Below, piece after piece: positions 14,613 through 24,800 of a stretch of DNA of 50,637 nucleotides. The notes under the pieces are model-generated. The model was given only the letters and a program-made list of their open reading frames with translations. It searched no databases and was not told where the DNA came from. Made by a program: the position numbers and the translations under genes. The first letter of the stretch is position 1. The number at the start of each line of letters is the position of its first letter. The DNA comes from Alphaproteobacteria bacterium HGW-Alphaproteobacteria-1 (GTDB lineage Bacteria; Pseudomonadota; Alphaproteobacteria; Rhodobacterales; Rhodobacteraceae), in assembly GCA_002842985.1 (NCBI GenBank), contig PHEQ01000022.1:1-50637 (forward strand), written 5' to 3'.

Positions 14613-15398
14613 ATGAGCCTAGCTGCTGTCGAGAACGCTATCAGCAACCTCGCAAATTACATGAGGCTATACACCGAGGCCCATAGACGTTTCGCGAGCC
14701 TTTTTGACGAGGATCGCGAGGAGGCGATCCATAACATGGAGCGTGCATTCGAGGCAAAACTGGAGGCGTTCCACACCCTCTATGATGTCTCGAAAGATCA
14801 CTTTCCATATTTCGATCACGGCGACACGTCTGCGCTGATCGCGTTGCGCAATGCCATACACCATCGAGACCATCCTCTATTCCAAGGCCTCTTGTCTGAC
14901 TTGTGGTTGCGTGGCGATCCAAACCAATGGAACGGCGCGACGTACTTACTCGCTCGGCATCGAATGAGTAGTGAAGGCATGTTATCGATGACTGCCTATT
15001 TCAAGCTGAGTGATTTTCGATTGCGATTAGATCCAAAGGCGGACTCACCGTACCGGGACAAGTTTTTGAACGGTGAGAAAGCGTTTAAGAGATTTTGTCT
15101 CATTCGTGATGAATTGGGGTTCGATGCCATCCAGCAGGTTTCGGAGGCAGAGCAATATCCCGAGGATCAAGTATACGTTGATATGATGCCGGTGTTCGTT
15201 TCGGCAGTTGTGCGTGTGTTCAGAGCTTTTGACAAGGTCGGCGCCAACTTCAAAGGCTTCGATGCGGAGACCTACAAGACGCCATTTACGTCAGAATTAG
15301 AAGTAGACCTAAAAGCGATCAACTACCAACCTCTTAAGTTGAATAGCATTTCTGAACGGCCAGCCACCAGAACAAAGCCGCAGGAACCTCGGCACTAG
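14613..15398 (+). CDS. inserted accessory gene (moron) with HEPN-like RNAIHH motif
   Basis: The 261-residue, mostly helical product interrupts the tail operon and is visibly AT-richer, with AT-ending codons unlike its neighbours. The segment LRNAIHHRDH at 78-87 contains R79-N-A-I-H-H84, matching the Rx4H motif (R followed by N, H or D) that marks HEPN ribonucleases of toxin-antitoxin and abortive-infection systems. No other domain is recognised. The start at 14613 follows GGAG ten bases upstream. A superinfection-exclusion or abortive role is inferred; many unrelated helical proteins could carry such a short motif by chance. Confidence 0.6.
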   Translation: MSLAAVENAISNLANYMRLYTEAHRRFASLFDEDREEAIHNMERAFEAKLEAFHTLYDVSKDHFPYFDHGDTSALIALRNAIHHRDHPLFQGLLSDLWLRGDPNQWNGATYLLARHRMSSEGMLSMTAYFKLSDFRLRLDPKADSPYRDKFLNGEKAFKRFCLIRDELGFDAIQQVSEAEQYPEDQVYVDMMPVFVSAVVRVFRAFDKVGANFKGFDAETYKTPFTSELEVDLKAINYQPLKLNSISERPATRTKPQEPRH

Positions 15399-15406
15399 GA
15401 AGCCCT

Positions 15407-15826
15407 ATGCCCACCCCACGCGAAACCATCCTAACCGCGCTGCATGCGCGGCTCTTGGCGCTGCCCGCCACAGCCCTGCGCGGTGATGTGCTGCCCGAGC
15501 GTGTGCCCACCGAGGGCTTGCTGATTCTGCGCGACGGTGAGCCGGGCGAGCCCGAGGTAACCCTGTCGCCGCTGGCCTACCACTACCAGCACCGTGCCGA
15601 GATCGAGGCGGTCGTGCAGGGCACCGACCGTGATGCCGCCTTCGACACGCTGACCGCCAGCATCGGCGCAGCGCTTTCCGCCGACCGCACGCTGGGTGGC
15701 CTCTGCGACTGGGTCGAGGCGGAAGCGCCGCGCCCGGTCGATCTGCCGGTCGAGGGCGCGGCGAGCCTGAAGGCCGCCGTGATCCCGGTCGTCCTGCACT
15801 ATTCCACGGCCGACCCGCTGGCCTGA
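15407..15826 (+). CDS. tail terminator-like protein
   Basis: The 139-residue protein starts with PRETILTALHARLLALPAT and later has DTLTASIGAALSADRTLGGL, the profile of phage tail terminator/minor tail proteins (gpU-like) that precede the tail tube gene; some databases mislabel this family as acyl-CoA transferase. It would cap the tail tube and set its length end. It begins eight bases after the accessory gene, so the accessory gene inserted neatly upstream of it. Confidence 0.65.
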   Translation: MPTPRETILTALHARLLALPATALRGDVLPERVPTEGLLILRDGEPGEPEVTLSPLAYHYQHRAEIEAVVQGTDRDAAFDTLTASIGAALSADRTLGGLCDWVEAEAPRPVDLPVEGAASLKAAVIPVVLHYSTADPLA

Positions 15827-15850
15827 TCCCGACAATCCAAGGAGAGAAAC

Positions 15851-16789
15851 ATGGCACGAGCCCAAGGGGCGCGGGCGCAGATGGCGCTTGCGTTCGAGAC
15901 CACCTATGGAACGCCGCCAGTCGGCGGGTTCACCAAGATGCCCTTTGCCAGCACCTCGCTGGGGGCGGAACAACCACTGCTCAATTCCGAACTGCTCGGC
16001 TACGGCCGTGATCCGCTGGCACCGATCAAGGATGCGGTGACGGCAGACGGCGATGTTGTCGTGCCGCTCGACGCCGAGGCCTTTGGCTTCTGGCTGAAGG
16101 CGGGTTTTGGCGACCCGACCACGACCGGCACCGGCCCCTGGACGCATGAATTCCAGTCAGGAAGCTGGACGCTGCCCAGCATGTCCATCGAGACCGGCAT
16201 GCCCGAGGTGCCGCGCTATGCGATGTATTCCGGCTGCGTGCTTGACCAGGTCACCTGGCAGATGCAGCGTTCGGGCCTGCTGACGGCAACAGCCCGGCTG
16301 GTGGCGCAGGGCGAGACGGTGGGCACGACGACCAACGCTGGGACGCCCGCCGATCTGGCCCTGCAGCGCTTCGGGCATTTCAACGGGGCGATCACCCGCA
16401 ACGGCTCCGCCCTCGGCAACGTGGTTTCGGCTGATATCACCTATGCCAACAACCTCGACCGCATCGAGACCATCCGCTCGGACGGCCGCATCGACGGGGC
16501 CGACCCCTCCATCGCTGCGCTGACCGGCTCCATCGAGGTGCGCTTCGCCGACCAGACGCTTGTGACACAGGCGATCAATGGTGATCCCTGCGAGCTCGAG
16601 TTCGCCTATGTGCTGCCCTCTGGCGAGAGCTTCACATTCACCGTGCACGCCGTCTATCTGCCGCGCCCCCGGATCGAGATTTCCGGACCACAGGGTGTGC
16701 AGGCGACCTTCGACTGGCAGGCCGCGCGCGACAGCGTGGTCGGGCGGATATGCACCGCCACCCTCGTGAATAATGTGGAGGTTTACTGA
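15851..16789 (+). CDS. phage tail tube protein
   Basis: The 312-residue protein begins MARAQGARAQMALAFETTYG and contains PLDAEAFGFWLKAGFGDPTT, both typical of the major tail tube protein in GTA-like and Rhodobacterales phages. A C-terminal beta-rich Ig-like part (PSGESFTFTVHAVYLPRP) completes it. A strong ribosome binding site, AAGGAGAG, precedes the ATG, consistent with a high-copy structural protein. Its stop overlaps the next start (TGATG). Confidence 0.85.
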   Translation: MARAQGARAQMALAFETTYGTPPVGGFTKMPFASTSLGAEQPLLNSELLGYGRDPLAPIKDAVTADGDVVVPLDAEAFGFWLKAGFGDPTTTGTGPWTHEFQSGSWTLPSMSIETGMPEVPRYAMYSGCVLDQVTWQMQRSGLLTATARLVAQGETVGTTTNAGTPADLALQRFGHFNGAITRNGSALGNVVSADITYANNLDRIETIRSDGRIDGADPSIAALTGSIEVRFADQTLVTQAINGDPCELEFAYVLPSGESFTFTVHAVYLPRPRIEISGPQGVQATFDWQAARDSVVGRICTATLVNNVEVY

Positions 16790-17226
16790 TGCTGACGCTG
16801 GATCTGACGAATGCACCCCGCTGGCACGACCTCGCGCCCGGCGTGCGGGTACAGCTGCGCCCTTTGACGACGGCGCTGATGGTGGTGACGCGCAGCGATC
16901 CGGTTGTCGAAAGCCTGCCAGAGGAGGCCAGCGACGAAGAACGCGCCGTTGCCTTCGCCAAGGCGCTGGCGCGGCGGGCCGTGCTTGCATGGGAGGGTAT
17001 CGGCGACCCCGACGGCAATCTCATCGACCCGAGCCCGGACGCCATCGACGCGCTCCTGGACGTCTGGCCGATCTTCGAGGCCTTCCAACTGACCTACGTC
17101 TCCAAAGGCCTGCTGCTGGAACAGGAAAAAAACGTCTCCGCGTCCTTGCCGAGTGGTCCTTCGGCGGGGGCGACCGATACTGCGAAGCCTGCGCGGAAGC
17201 GTGCGAAGCCTGCCCGTCGCGGCTGA
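16789..17226 (+). CDS. tail assembly chaperone, short form (gpG-like)
   Basis: The 145-residue zero-frame product lies between tail tube and tape measure, the fixed place of the chaperone. It starts MLTLDLTNAPRWHDLAPGVR and has a helical middle (DAIDALLDVWPIFEAFQLTY). It is followed by a slippery heptamer, after which the normal product ends in a basic, Ala/Lys-rich tail (KPARKRAKPARRG). In lambda the equivalent gpG binds the tape measure during tail assembly. Confidence 0.8.
   Translation: MLTLDLTNAPRWHDLAPGVRVQLRPLTTALMVVTRSDPVVESLPEEASDEERAVAFAKALARRAVLAWEGIGDPDGNLIDPSPDAIDALLDVWPIFEAFQLTYVSKGLLLEQEKNVSASLPSGPSAGATDTAKPARKRAKPARRG
17127..17133 (+). promoter_or_regulatory. -1 ribosomal frameshift site A AAA AAC
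   Basis: The run of seven A bases followed by C is in the correct phase (gaA AAA AAC) for tandem slippage into the -1 frame. The -1 frame is open to 17453 and encodes conserved sequence. This is the same arrangement as lambda G/GT, with a different but classical heptamer. Confidence 0.85.
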
Positions 17227-17453
17227 ACCGACCCGCCACATTCGAAGGCTGGCAGGTCTGGGACCTCGTCGGCCGTCTTGGCGGTCAGCTGCGCGTTCTA
17301 CCCGGCGCTGTCATTGGCTGGGACATGTCCGCCGCGCTCGCCCTCGGTGACGCGCTTGGCATCCCGCCTCTGGCCATGGCTGAACTGTTGCCCGTCGTCG
17401 AAGCGGTGATGGTGGCCAAACTCAACGAACAGATGGATCATTCCCATGGCTGA
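17130..17453 (+). CDS. tail chaperone frameshift extension (gpT-like, DUF7697-like)
   Basis: After -1 slippage the ribosome would read about 106 residues more, giving a fusion near 221 residues. The extension holds two CxxC pairs in CEACAEACEAC, likely a zinc knuckle, then FEGWQVWDLVGRLGGQLRV and a helical end. It has no start codon of its own near the junction, so it is best read as the T domain of a G-T fusion. It overlaps the tape measure start by eight bases. In databases this part is often annotated as a separate hypothetical protein. Confidence 0.75.
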   Translation, partial: KRLRVLAEWSFGGGDRYCEACAEACEACPSRLNRPATFEGWQVWDLVGRLGGQLRVLPGAVIGWDMSAALALGDALGIPPLAMAELLPVVEAVMVAKLNEQMDHSHG

Positions 17454-19860
17454 AAAACGCGTTTCTGTCCGCCTTGCCGCGGTCGGCGGCCGTCAGGTGC
17501 GCGCCGAACTGGAAGGCGTTGGCGAGGCCGGGTCGCGCGGGTTCGGTCGGCTCAGCCGGGAGATGGAAGCGGCGAATGCCCGGATGGCGGCCTTCTCACG
17601 CCGGGTCAAAGTCGCTGCGGCCGCCGCCGTTGCCGCCGCTGCGGCTGCTGGCGTGGCCATGGTCCGCTCCGGGCTGCAGACGGTCGACGCGCAGGCCAAA
17701 CTGGCTCAGTCTCTCGGGACCACGGTCGCCTCCATCCAGACGCTGGAGCGCGCGGGCGAGTTGGCCGGTGTTTCCATGTCCGGCATCGAACAGGCGACCA
17801 AGGATCTGACGCGCCGTCTCAGCCAGGCCGCCGCCGGGACCGGCCCCGCCGCCGACGCGCTTGACCGGCTGGGGCTTTCCGCCAACGAGCTGATCGCGCT
17901 GCCGCTGGATCAGCGTGTTGGCGCGATCAACGCGGCCATCGAAAGCTTCGTGCCTGCCGCCGAGCGTGCCGCCGTGGCAGGCCAGCTTTTCGGTGAGGAA
18001 GGCTCCATAGCGATGTCGCGGATCGACACCGCGACGCTGCGCCAGGCGACGGAGGACGTCCTCGCCTTCGGTGTCGTGGTCTCGGAGCAGGATGCTGAGC
18101 AGATCGAACGGACGAACGATGCGATCTCCCGGCTTGGCCTGATCTGGCGTGGGCTCTCGAACCAGCTGGCCGTCGCTGCGACACCTGCGCTGGAAGCCGT
18201 CGCCAACGCCATGGCGGCCATTGCCAGCCGCACCGGTCCGCTCGGCATAGCGATCCGCGGTCTCTTCGATAACATCGGCCGCCTGACCACCTACGCCGCG
18301 ACCTTCGCCGCCTTCCTTGCGGGCCGCTGGGTGGCGGGCATGGCCGCCGCCGCGCTCTCGGTTCGCGGGCTCGCCACGGCGCTGGTTGTCCTGCGCGGCG
18401 CGCTGATCCGCACGGGCATCGGCGCCCTGATCGTCGGTGCGGGCGAACTCGTCTATCAGTTCACGCGCCTGGTTTCCGGCGCTGGCGGGTTCGGAGAAGC
18501 GATGTCGCTCCTGAAGGATCTTGCGGTCGAGGTCTGGGACCGCATCAAGATGGGGGCTGCAGCGGCGGGGGCTGCGGCCACGGCGATGTTCTTCGACCTG
18601 AAAGCAGACGCCGCGTCGGGCATGCAGAGTGCCATCGAGAGCGTGGTGGCCTTTGGCAACACGGCCGCGAACACCTTCGAGGGGGCCTTTGAGGCGATCA
18701 AGGCGATCTGGGGCCTGCTCCCGGCGGCCATCGGCGATCTGGCGTTTCAGGCGGCAAACAGCCTGATCGACGGCGTCGAGGCGATGCTCAACGGCGTGGT
18801 CTCGCGCATCAACGGTTTCATCGGCGGCATCAACCAGGGGCTGGAAGCACTCGGGTCGGAGCGGCGCATCTCGATCATCCCCGATCTTGAGTTGGGTCAG
18901 ATCGAGAACCGCTTCGCGGGTGCCGCGACGGCTGCGACCACCGCCGCTCAGGCAGCATTTGACCGGGCCTTCGACGACAACCCGCTCATCGCACCAGATT
19001 TCGGGTTCACCGAGGCTGCGAACTCTGCGCTTGCCACCGCCAATACCTATCGCGGTGCGGCGCGCGATCTGGCCGAGGGCGCGCGTGCGCCACTTGCCAG
19101 CTGGCAGGCCCTGCGTGACGCGGTGCAGGGCAGTAATGAGGGTGGCGCAGACGCGCTGACCGCGGCGACCGACGCGGCGAACCGTTTTGAGACAGCCCTT
19201 GGTGATGCCGGACGCGCCGCGGCGGGTGCCGGTGCGGCGGCCGCGACTGCTGCCGCTGCTGCCGAACCCGACACCGAAGCCGCCGTCACCGGCTGGCAGG
19301 CGGTCACCGCAGCGCTGGCCGACTATGCCGGCAAGGCCCGCGCTATAGGCGGCGATATCGGACAAAGCCTCGTCAGCGCGTTCCAGTCGGCGGAGAATGC
19401 GGTCGGTGAGTTCGTGAAGACCGGCAAGCTGGATTTCCGGGACTTGGTCACCTCACTGATCGCGGATCTCGCCAAGCTGGCGGCACGTCGCTTCATTCTC
19501 GGTCCGATCGCCAATGCGCTCTCCGGCGCACTCGGCGGCGCGGGCGGGATCTTCGCGAACATCCTGCATGCGGGCGGCATGGTCGGGTCCGCGGGGCCCT
19601 CGCGCATGATCCCGGCTATGGCCTTCGCGGCAGCGCCTCGGATGCACTCCGGCGGCGTTGCAGGGCTGCGACATGACGAGGTTCCTGCGATCCTGCAGCG
19701 GGGCGAGCGGGTGCTGTCACGGCGGGAGGTACAGAACTACGGCGGCGGCGGGGTCAATGTCACCATCATGGCCCGCGACGCTGAAAGCTTCCGGCAATCC
19801 CGCACGCAGGTCGCGGCCGACATCGCCCGGGCGGTCTCGCTCGGGCGGAGGGGCATGTGA
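17446..19860 (+). CDS. phage tail tape measure protein
   Basis: The 804-residue protein sets tail length. It has an N-terminal coiled region with a 30-residue Ala/Val-rich hydrophobic segment (about 55-75), a tape-measure core (LGTTVASIQTLERAGELAGV, about 90-109), and hydrophobic segments near 285-340. Extended Ala-rich helices follow, and a C-terminal lambda gpH-like region (FVKTGKLDFRDLVTSLIADL) ends the protein. The gene directly follows the frameshift chaperone, as expected. Confidence 0.9.
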   Translation: MAEKRVSVRLAAVGGRQVRAELEGVGEAGSRGFGRLSREMEAANARMAAFSRRVKVAAAAAVAAAAAAGVAMVRSGLQTVDAQAKLAQSLGTTVASIQTLERAGELAGVSMSGIEQATKDLTRRLSQAAAGTGPAADALDRLGLSANELIALPLDQRVGAINAAIESFVPAAERAAVAGQLFGEEGSIAMSRIDTATLRQATEDVLAFGVVVSEQDAEQIERTNDAISRLGLIWRGLSNQLAVAATPALEAVANAMAAIASRTGPLGIAIRGLFDNIGRLTTYAATFAAFLAGRWVAGMAAAALSVRGLATALVVLRGALIRTGIGALIVGAGELVYQFTRLVSGAGGFGEAMSLLKDLAVEVWDRIKMGAAAAGAAATAMFFDLKADAASGMQSAIESVVAFGNTAANTFEGAFEAIKAIWGLLPAAIGDLAFQAANSLIDGVEAMLNGVVSRINGFIGGINQGLEALGSERRISIIPDLELGQIENRFAGAATAATTAAQAAFDRAFDDNPLIAPDFGFTEAANSALATANTYRGAARDLAEGARAPLASWQALRDAVQGSNEGGADALTAATDAANRFETALGDAGRAAAGAGAAAATAAAAAEPDTEAAVTGWQAVTAALADYAGKARAIGGDIGQSLVSAFQSAENAVGEFVKTGKLDFRDLVTSLIADLAKLAARRFILGPIANALSGALGGAGGIFANILHAGGMVGSAGPSRMIPAMAFAAAPRMHSGGVAGLRHDEVPAILQRGERVLSRREVQNYGGGGVNVTIMARDAESFRQSRTQVAADIARAVSLGRRGM

Positions 19861-20486
19861 TGGCGTTCCACGAGGTCCGGTTTCCGGACAACATCAGCCG
19901 CGGCGCGCGGGGCGGGCCGGAGCGGCGCACGCAGATCGTCGAGCTCGCCTCGGGCGACGAGGAGAGGAACGCCAGCTGGGCCAATTCGCGCCGCCGCTAC
20001 GACGTCGCCTATGGCATTCGCCGCGCCGACGATCTGGCGGCGGTGGTTGCCTTCTTCGAGGCGCGCAACGGTCGGCTCCACGGTTTCCGCTTCAAGGACT
20101 GGGGCGACCACAAGTCCTGCCTGCCCTCTGGCACGCCATCGCCCACCGACCAAGCGATCGGCACCGGCGATGGCGCGACGACCGCCTTCCAGCTGGTGAA
20201 GCGCTACGCCTCGGGCGCGCAGTCCTGGACGCGCGCCATCGCGAAGCCGGTGGCGGGCAGCGTGCGCATCGCGCTGTCGGGCGTCGATCAGCCCTCCGGC
20301 TGGTCGGTAGACACCACTACCGGTGTCGTCACATTCAGCGCCGCGCCGGGCGCTGGCGTCGCGATCACCGCCGGGTTCGAGTTCGATGTGCCGGTCCGCT
20401 TCGACACCGACGTGCTTGACGTGACGCTCGACCTCGAGCGGCTCGGCTCGATCACCTCCATTCCGCTTTTGGAACTGCGCCGATGA
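19860..20486 (+). CDS. DUF2460 tail protein (GTA gp12-like)
   Basis: The 208-residue protein opens FHEVRFPDNISRGARGGPER and contains RFKDWGDHKSC, the signature of the DUF2460/TIGR02217 family found as gp12 in the Rhodobacter gene transfer agent. It forms the distal tail/baseplate hub. The start at 19860 shares a base with the tape measure stop (TGATG). Confidence 0.9.
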   Translation: MAFHEVRFPDNISRGARGGPERRTQIVELASGDEERNASWANSRRRYDVAYGIRRADDLAAVVAFFEARNGRLHGFRFKDWGDHKSCLPSGTPSPTDQAIGTGDGATTAFQLVKRYASGAQSWTRAIAKPVAGSVRIALSGVDQPSGWSVDTTTGVVTFSAAPGAGVAITAGFEFDVPVRFDTDVLDVTLDLERLGSITSIPLLELRR

Positions 20487-21367
20487 AGAACTTGGATCCT
20501 GCCCTGCAATCCCATCTCGACGAGGGCACGACGACGCTCGCCTGGTGCTGGCGGATCGCGCGTGCCGACGGCGTGAGTTTCGGCTTCACCGACCACGACC
20601 GGACGCTGAGCTTCGACGGGACCGACTTCGAGCCGGAAAGCGGGCTGACGGCGTCCGAGGTGCGCTCGGGCTCCGACCTTTCGGTCGATGCGCAGGACGC
20701 CGAAGGCGTGCTGACCTCGGACCGGATCACCGAGACCGACATTCTCGACGGCGGCTGGGACAACGCCGAGGTCGAGGTCTGGCGGGTGAACTGGTCTGAT
20801 CCCGGCCAGCGCGTGCTGATGCGGCGGGGCGCCATCGGTCAGATCCGGCGCGGGCGGCTCGCCTTCGTCGCCGAGGTTCGCTCGCTCGCGCACGTCCTCG
20901 GCCAGACGGTCGGGCGGACCTTCCAGGCGACCTGCGACGCCGCGCTCGGCGATGGGCGCTGCGGTGTCGATCTGGAGGCCCCCGTATTCAAGGGTACGGG
21001 CGCCGTCATCGACATGCTGCGCGACCGGGCCTTCACCGCCTCGGGCCTCGGCGGCTTCGCCTCCGGCTGGTTCACCTTCGGCACGCTGGACTGGACGAGC
21101 GGCGCGAACACGGGACGGCGCACCGAGGTGCTTGGCCATGACGTCACGGATGGCATCGCCGTACTGACGCTGCTCGAAGCGCCGGTGCGCGCGATCGCCG
21201 AGGACGACGGCTTCACCATTCGCGCGGGCTGCGACAAGCGGATCGAGACCTGCGGCGCCAAGTTCGCCAACACCGCCAACTTCCGCGGTTTCCCGCACAT
21301 CCCCGGCCAGGACGCCGTGCTGCGCTATGCCACGAAGGACGGTGGCCACGAAGGGTCCGTGCTGTGA
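20483..21367 (+). CDS. DUF2163 tail protein (GTA gp13-like)
   Basis: The 294-residue product contains SFGFTDHDRTLSFDGTDFEP near the N-terminus and AGCDKRIETCGAKFANTANF near the C-terminus, the latter with paired cysteines (CDKR...CGAKF), both typical of DUF2163 and GTA gp13. In the GTA the protein is an iron-sulfur baseplate hub component, inferred here from family knowledge. It begins from an ATGA overlap with the DUF2460 gene. Confidence 0.9.
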   Translation: MKNLDPALQSHLDEGTTTLAWCWRIARADGVSFGFTDHDRTLSFDGTDFEPESGLTASEVRSGSDLSVDAQDAEGVLTSDRITETDILDGGWDNAEVEVWRVNWSDPGQRVLMRRGAIGQIRRGRLAFVAEVRSLAHVLGQTVGRTFQATCDAALGDGRCGVDLEAPVFKGTGAVIDMLRDRAFTASGLGGFASGWFTFGTLDWTSGANTGRRTEVLGHDVTDGIAVLTLLEAPVRAIAEDDGFTIRAGCDKRIETCGAKFANTANFRGFPHIPGQDAVLRYATKDGGHEGSVL

Positions 21368-21798
21368 CCTCCTCCGATCCAGAGCGTGTCATCGCCGTAG
21401 CGAGGTCCTGGCTCGGCACGCCGTATCACGACCAGGCGAGCCTGCGCGATGTCGGCTGCGACTGCCTCGGCCTCGCGCGGGGCATCTGGCGAGAGGTCGT
21501 CGGCCCCGAGCCGTTCCCGATCCCGCCCTACAGCCGCGACTGGGGCGAGACCGGCCCGCACGAGGTGCTGGCCGAGGGTGCGCGCGACATGATGATCGAG
21601 ATGCCGCTCGCCGAGGCGTGTCCGGGCGCGCTGGTCCTCTTCCGCATGAGGCCCCGCGCCATCGCCAAGCATGTCGGGATCCTGACGGGGCCCGACAGCT
21701 TCCTCCACGCCTACGAGCGGCTCGGCGTGATCGAGGAACCGTTCACCCCATCCTGGCGGCGGCGCATCGCCTTCGCCTTCCTGTTTCCGCAACGCTGA
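21364..21798 (+). CDS. NlpC/P60 cell-wall peptidase (GTA gp14-like)
   Basis: A GTG start (GTGA overlap with gp13) gives 144 residues. The NlpC/P60 triad is visible as Cys34 in GCDCLGLARG, His103 in AKHVGILTG and His115 in FLHAYERL. The enzyme cleaves peptidoglycan cross-links and, sitting at the tail tip, would open a path through the recipient cell wall. Length is normal for the family. Confidence 0.9.
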   Translation: MTSSDPERVIAVARSWLGTPYHDQASLRDVGCDCLGLARGIWREVVGPEPFPIPPYSRDWGETGPHEVLAEGARDMMIEMPLAEACPGALVLFRMRPRAIAKHVGILTGPDSFLHAYERLGVIEEPFTPSWRRRIAFAFLFPQR

Positions 21799-21808
21799 GA
21801 CCCCCGAC

Positions 21809-24800
21809 ATGGCCACCCTTGTTCTCGGCGCGGCCGGCGCCGCAATTGGCGGCAGCATCGGCGGCGCGATCCTCGGCGTCAGCGCCGCGACCATCGGCGG
21901 TTTCATCGGCTCCACCATCGGCTCGGTCGTCGACAGCTGGATCATCTCGTCGCTGGCGCCCACCCAGCGCATCGAGGGCGCGCGGCTCGACACGCTGCGC
22001 ATCACCTCGGCCACCGAAGGCGCGGTGATCCCGCGGCTCTATGGGCGCATGCGGATGGGCGGCAACATCATCTGGGCGACGGATTTCCGCGAGGAGACGA
22101 AGACCACGACGCAGGGCGGCGGCAAGGGCGGCGGCGGCGGCAAGGTCAAGACCACCGAGTATCTCTATTACGCCAGCTTCGCGGTTGCGCTCTGCGAGGG
22201 CCCGATCACCGGCATCGGGCGCATCTGGGCCGACGGCAAGCCGATGGACCTCAGCAGCGTCACCTGGCGCTGGTATCCCGGCGACGAGGCCCAGACCGCC
22301 GATCCGTTCATCGCGGCCAGGATGGGGGCTGCCAGCACGCCCGCCTATCGCGGCACGGCCTATGTGGTCTTCGAGGAGCTGGCGCTCTCGACCTATGGCA
22401 ACCGCCTGCCGCAGCTCTCCTTCGAGGTGTTCCGGCCGCTCGCCGATCCCGACACCGCCGAGGGGCTGACCCGCGCCGTCACCATGATCCCCGCCTCGGG
22501 CGAGTTCACCTACGCCACGCAGGCGATCCGCAAGACCGATGGCGGCGCGACGGTGCCCGAGAACCTGAACGCGCTGGCAGACTCCACCGACATGGTGGAG
22601 GCGCTGGAGCGGCTGCAGGCGATGGCCCCGGCGGTCGAGAGCGTCAGCCTCGTCGTCGCCTGGTTCGGCGACGACCTGCGCGCGGGGTCCTGCAAGGTGC
22701 GGCCGGGCGTCGAGGTCTCGGCCAAGTCGACCACGCCCGCCAGCTGGTCGGTCAATGGCGTGAGCCGCGCCAATGCATTCCTCGTCAGCCGCGACGATCA
22801 GGACCGCCCGGTCTATGGCGGCACGCCGTCCGACTTCAGCGTGGTGCAGGCGATCCAGGAGATGAAGGCGCGGGGGCTGCGCGTCACCTTCTATCCCTTC
22901 ATCCTGATGGACGTCCCGCCCGGCAACATGCTGCCGAACCCGTATTCCGACAACGCCGCCGAGTCCGGCCAGCCCGCGTTCCCGTGGCGGGGGCGGATCA
23001 CCTGTTCTCCGGCTGCTGGCTACGCCGGAACCGCGGACAAGTCCGCCACGGCGGCCGCGCAGGTCGCGGCGCTGTTTGGCGCGGCGACACCCGCGAGCTT
23101 CAGCGTCTCGGGGCAGTCGGTTTCGTGGACCGGGCCTTCGGGCGACTGGGGCCTGCGGCGCATGGTGCTGCACTACGCCCATCTCTGTGCGGCGGCGGGC
23201 GGGGTCGATGCCTTCCTGATCGGCACCGAGATGCCGGGGCTGACGACGATCCGCTCGGGCGCGTCCACCTATCCGGCGGTGCAGGCCTATCGGGACCTGC
23301 TCGCGGATGTCCGCTCGATCCTCGGGTCCGGCACCAAGATCGGCTATGCTGCCGACTGGAGCGAGTATTTCGGGCACCAGCCCGGCGACGGCAGCGGCGA
23401 CGTGTTCTTCCACCTCGATCCGCTCTGGGCCGATCCGGAGATCGATTTCGTCGGGATCGACAACTACATGCCGCTGTCGGACTGGCGCGACGGGTTCGAG
23501 CATGCCGACGCGGCCGAGGGCTGGCCCGCGATCTACGACCGCGCCTACCTGCAGGGGAACATCGCGGGCGGCGAAGGCTTCGACTGGTTCTACGCCAGCG
23601 CCGCCGACCGCTCCGCCCAGGTCCGCACCGCGATCACGGATGGCGCTGCGGCCAAGCCGTGGGTCTTCCGCTACAAGGATCTGCGCGCCTGGTGGTCGAA
23701 CCCGCACTACAACCGCCCGGGCGGGGTGGAGGCCGGAACGCCGACGGCATGGGCGCCGCAATCCAAGCCGATCTGGTTCACCGAGCTCGGCTGTCCCGCC
23801 ATCGACCGGGGGACCAACCAGCCGAACGTCTTTTTCGACCCGAAGTCCTCGGAGAGCTTCACGCCGCATTTCTCACGGGGCTGGCGCGACGACGCGATCC
23901 AGCGGGCCTATCTCGAAGCGACCTATCTTTGGTGGGGCACGCCGGCGAACAACCCGGTATCCTCGGTCTATGGCGGCCGGATGGTGCATGTCCCCGAATG
24001 CGCCGCCTGGACCTGGGACGCGCGGCCGTACCCGTTCTTCCCGGCGCTGACCGACGTCTGGACGGACGGCGCGAACTGGCGGCTCGGCCACTGGCTGACC
24101 GGACGTCTAGGCGGGGTGTCGCTGGCGGCGCTGGTCCGGCACTTCTGCCTGCGCGCCGGGCTGCCCGAGGATCGCATCGATGTCACCGGGCTTTGGGGCG
24201 CGGTCGAGGGCTACGCCATCACGGCGCTTGAAAGCCCACGCGCCTCGATCACCACGCTGTCGCGCCACTTCGGCTTCGACGCGGTGGAGACCGAGGGCGT
24301 GATCCGGTTCATCATGCGCGGCCGGGCGTCCGTCGCCACCCTCGCGCCCGACGATCTGGTGGCCACCCGCGAGGGCGATGTGCTGGAGCTGACGCGCGGC
24401 CAGGAGACGGAACTGCCGCAGGCGCTGAAGTGGCAGGTCGCGCGGGCCGACGAGGACTACGACGCGGCCCTCGTCGAGGCGCGGCGGATCACCGTGGACA
24501 CGACACGGATCGCCTCGGAGTCCTTCCCTATGGCCGTGCCGCCCGAGGAAGCCGAACGCCGCTGCCGCCGCGCGCTGATGGAGGCGTGGATCGGACGGGA
24601 AAGCGCGACCTTCCGTTTGCCGCCCTCGCGGCTCGCCCTCGACCCTGCGGACGTGATCCGCCTGGCCCATGACGGTCGCGAAGTGGAATTCCGGCTTGTC
24701 TCGGTCGCCGATGCCGAGGCACGGGGGATCGAGGGAGTCCGCCAGGACCGCGCCGCCTATGATCTTCCACCGGGCGATCCGCGCCCGGCCTCGCTCGCCA

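Noticed and set aside
21743..23869. 708-codon reverse frame over the baseplate gene
   Set aside because: Low-complexity Arg/Gly/Asp-rich translation without motifs; a typical shadow of a high-GC forward gene. The same applies to 24107-25966, 11675-13423 and 17596-19365.
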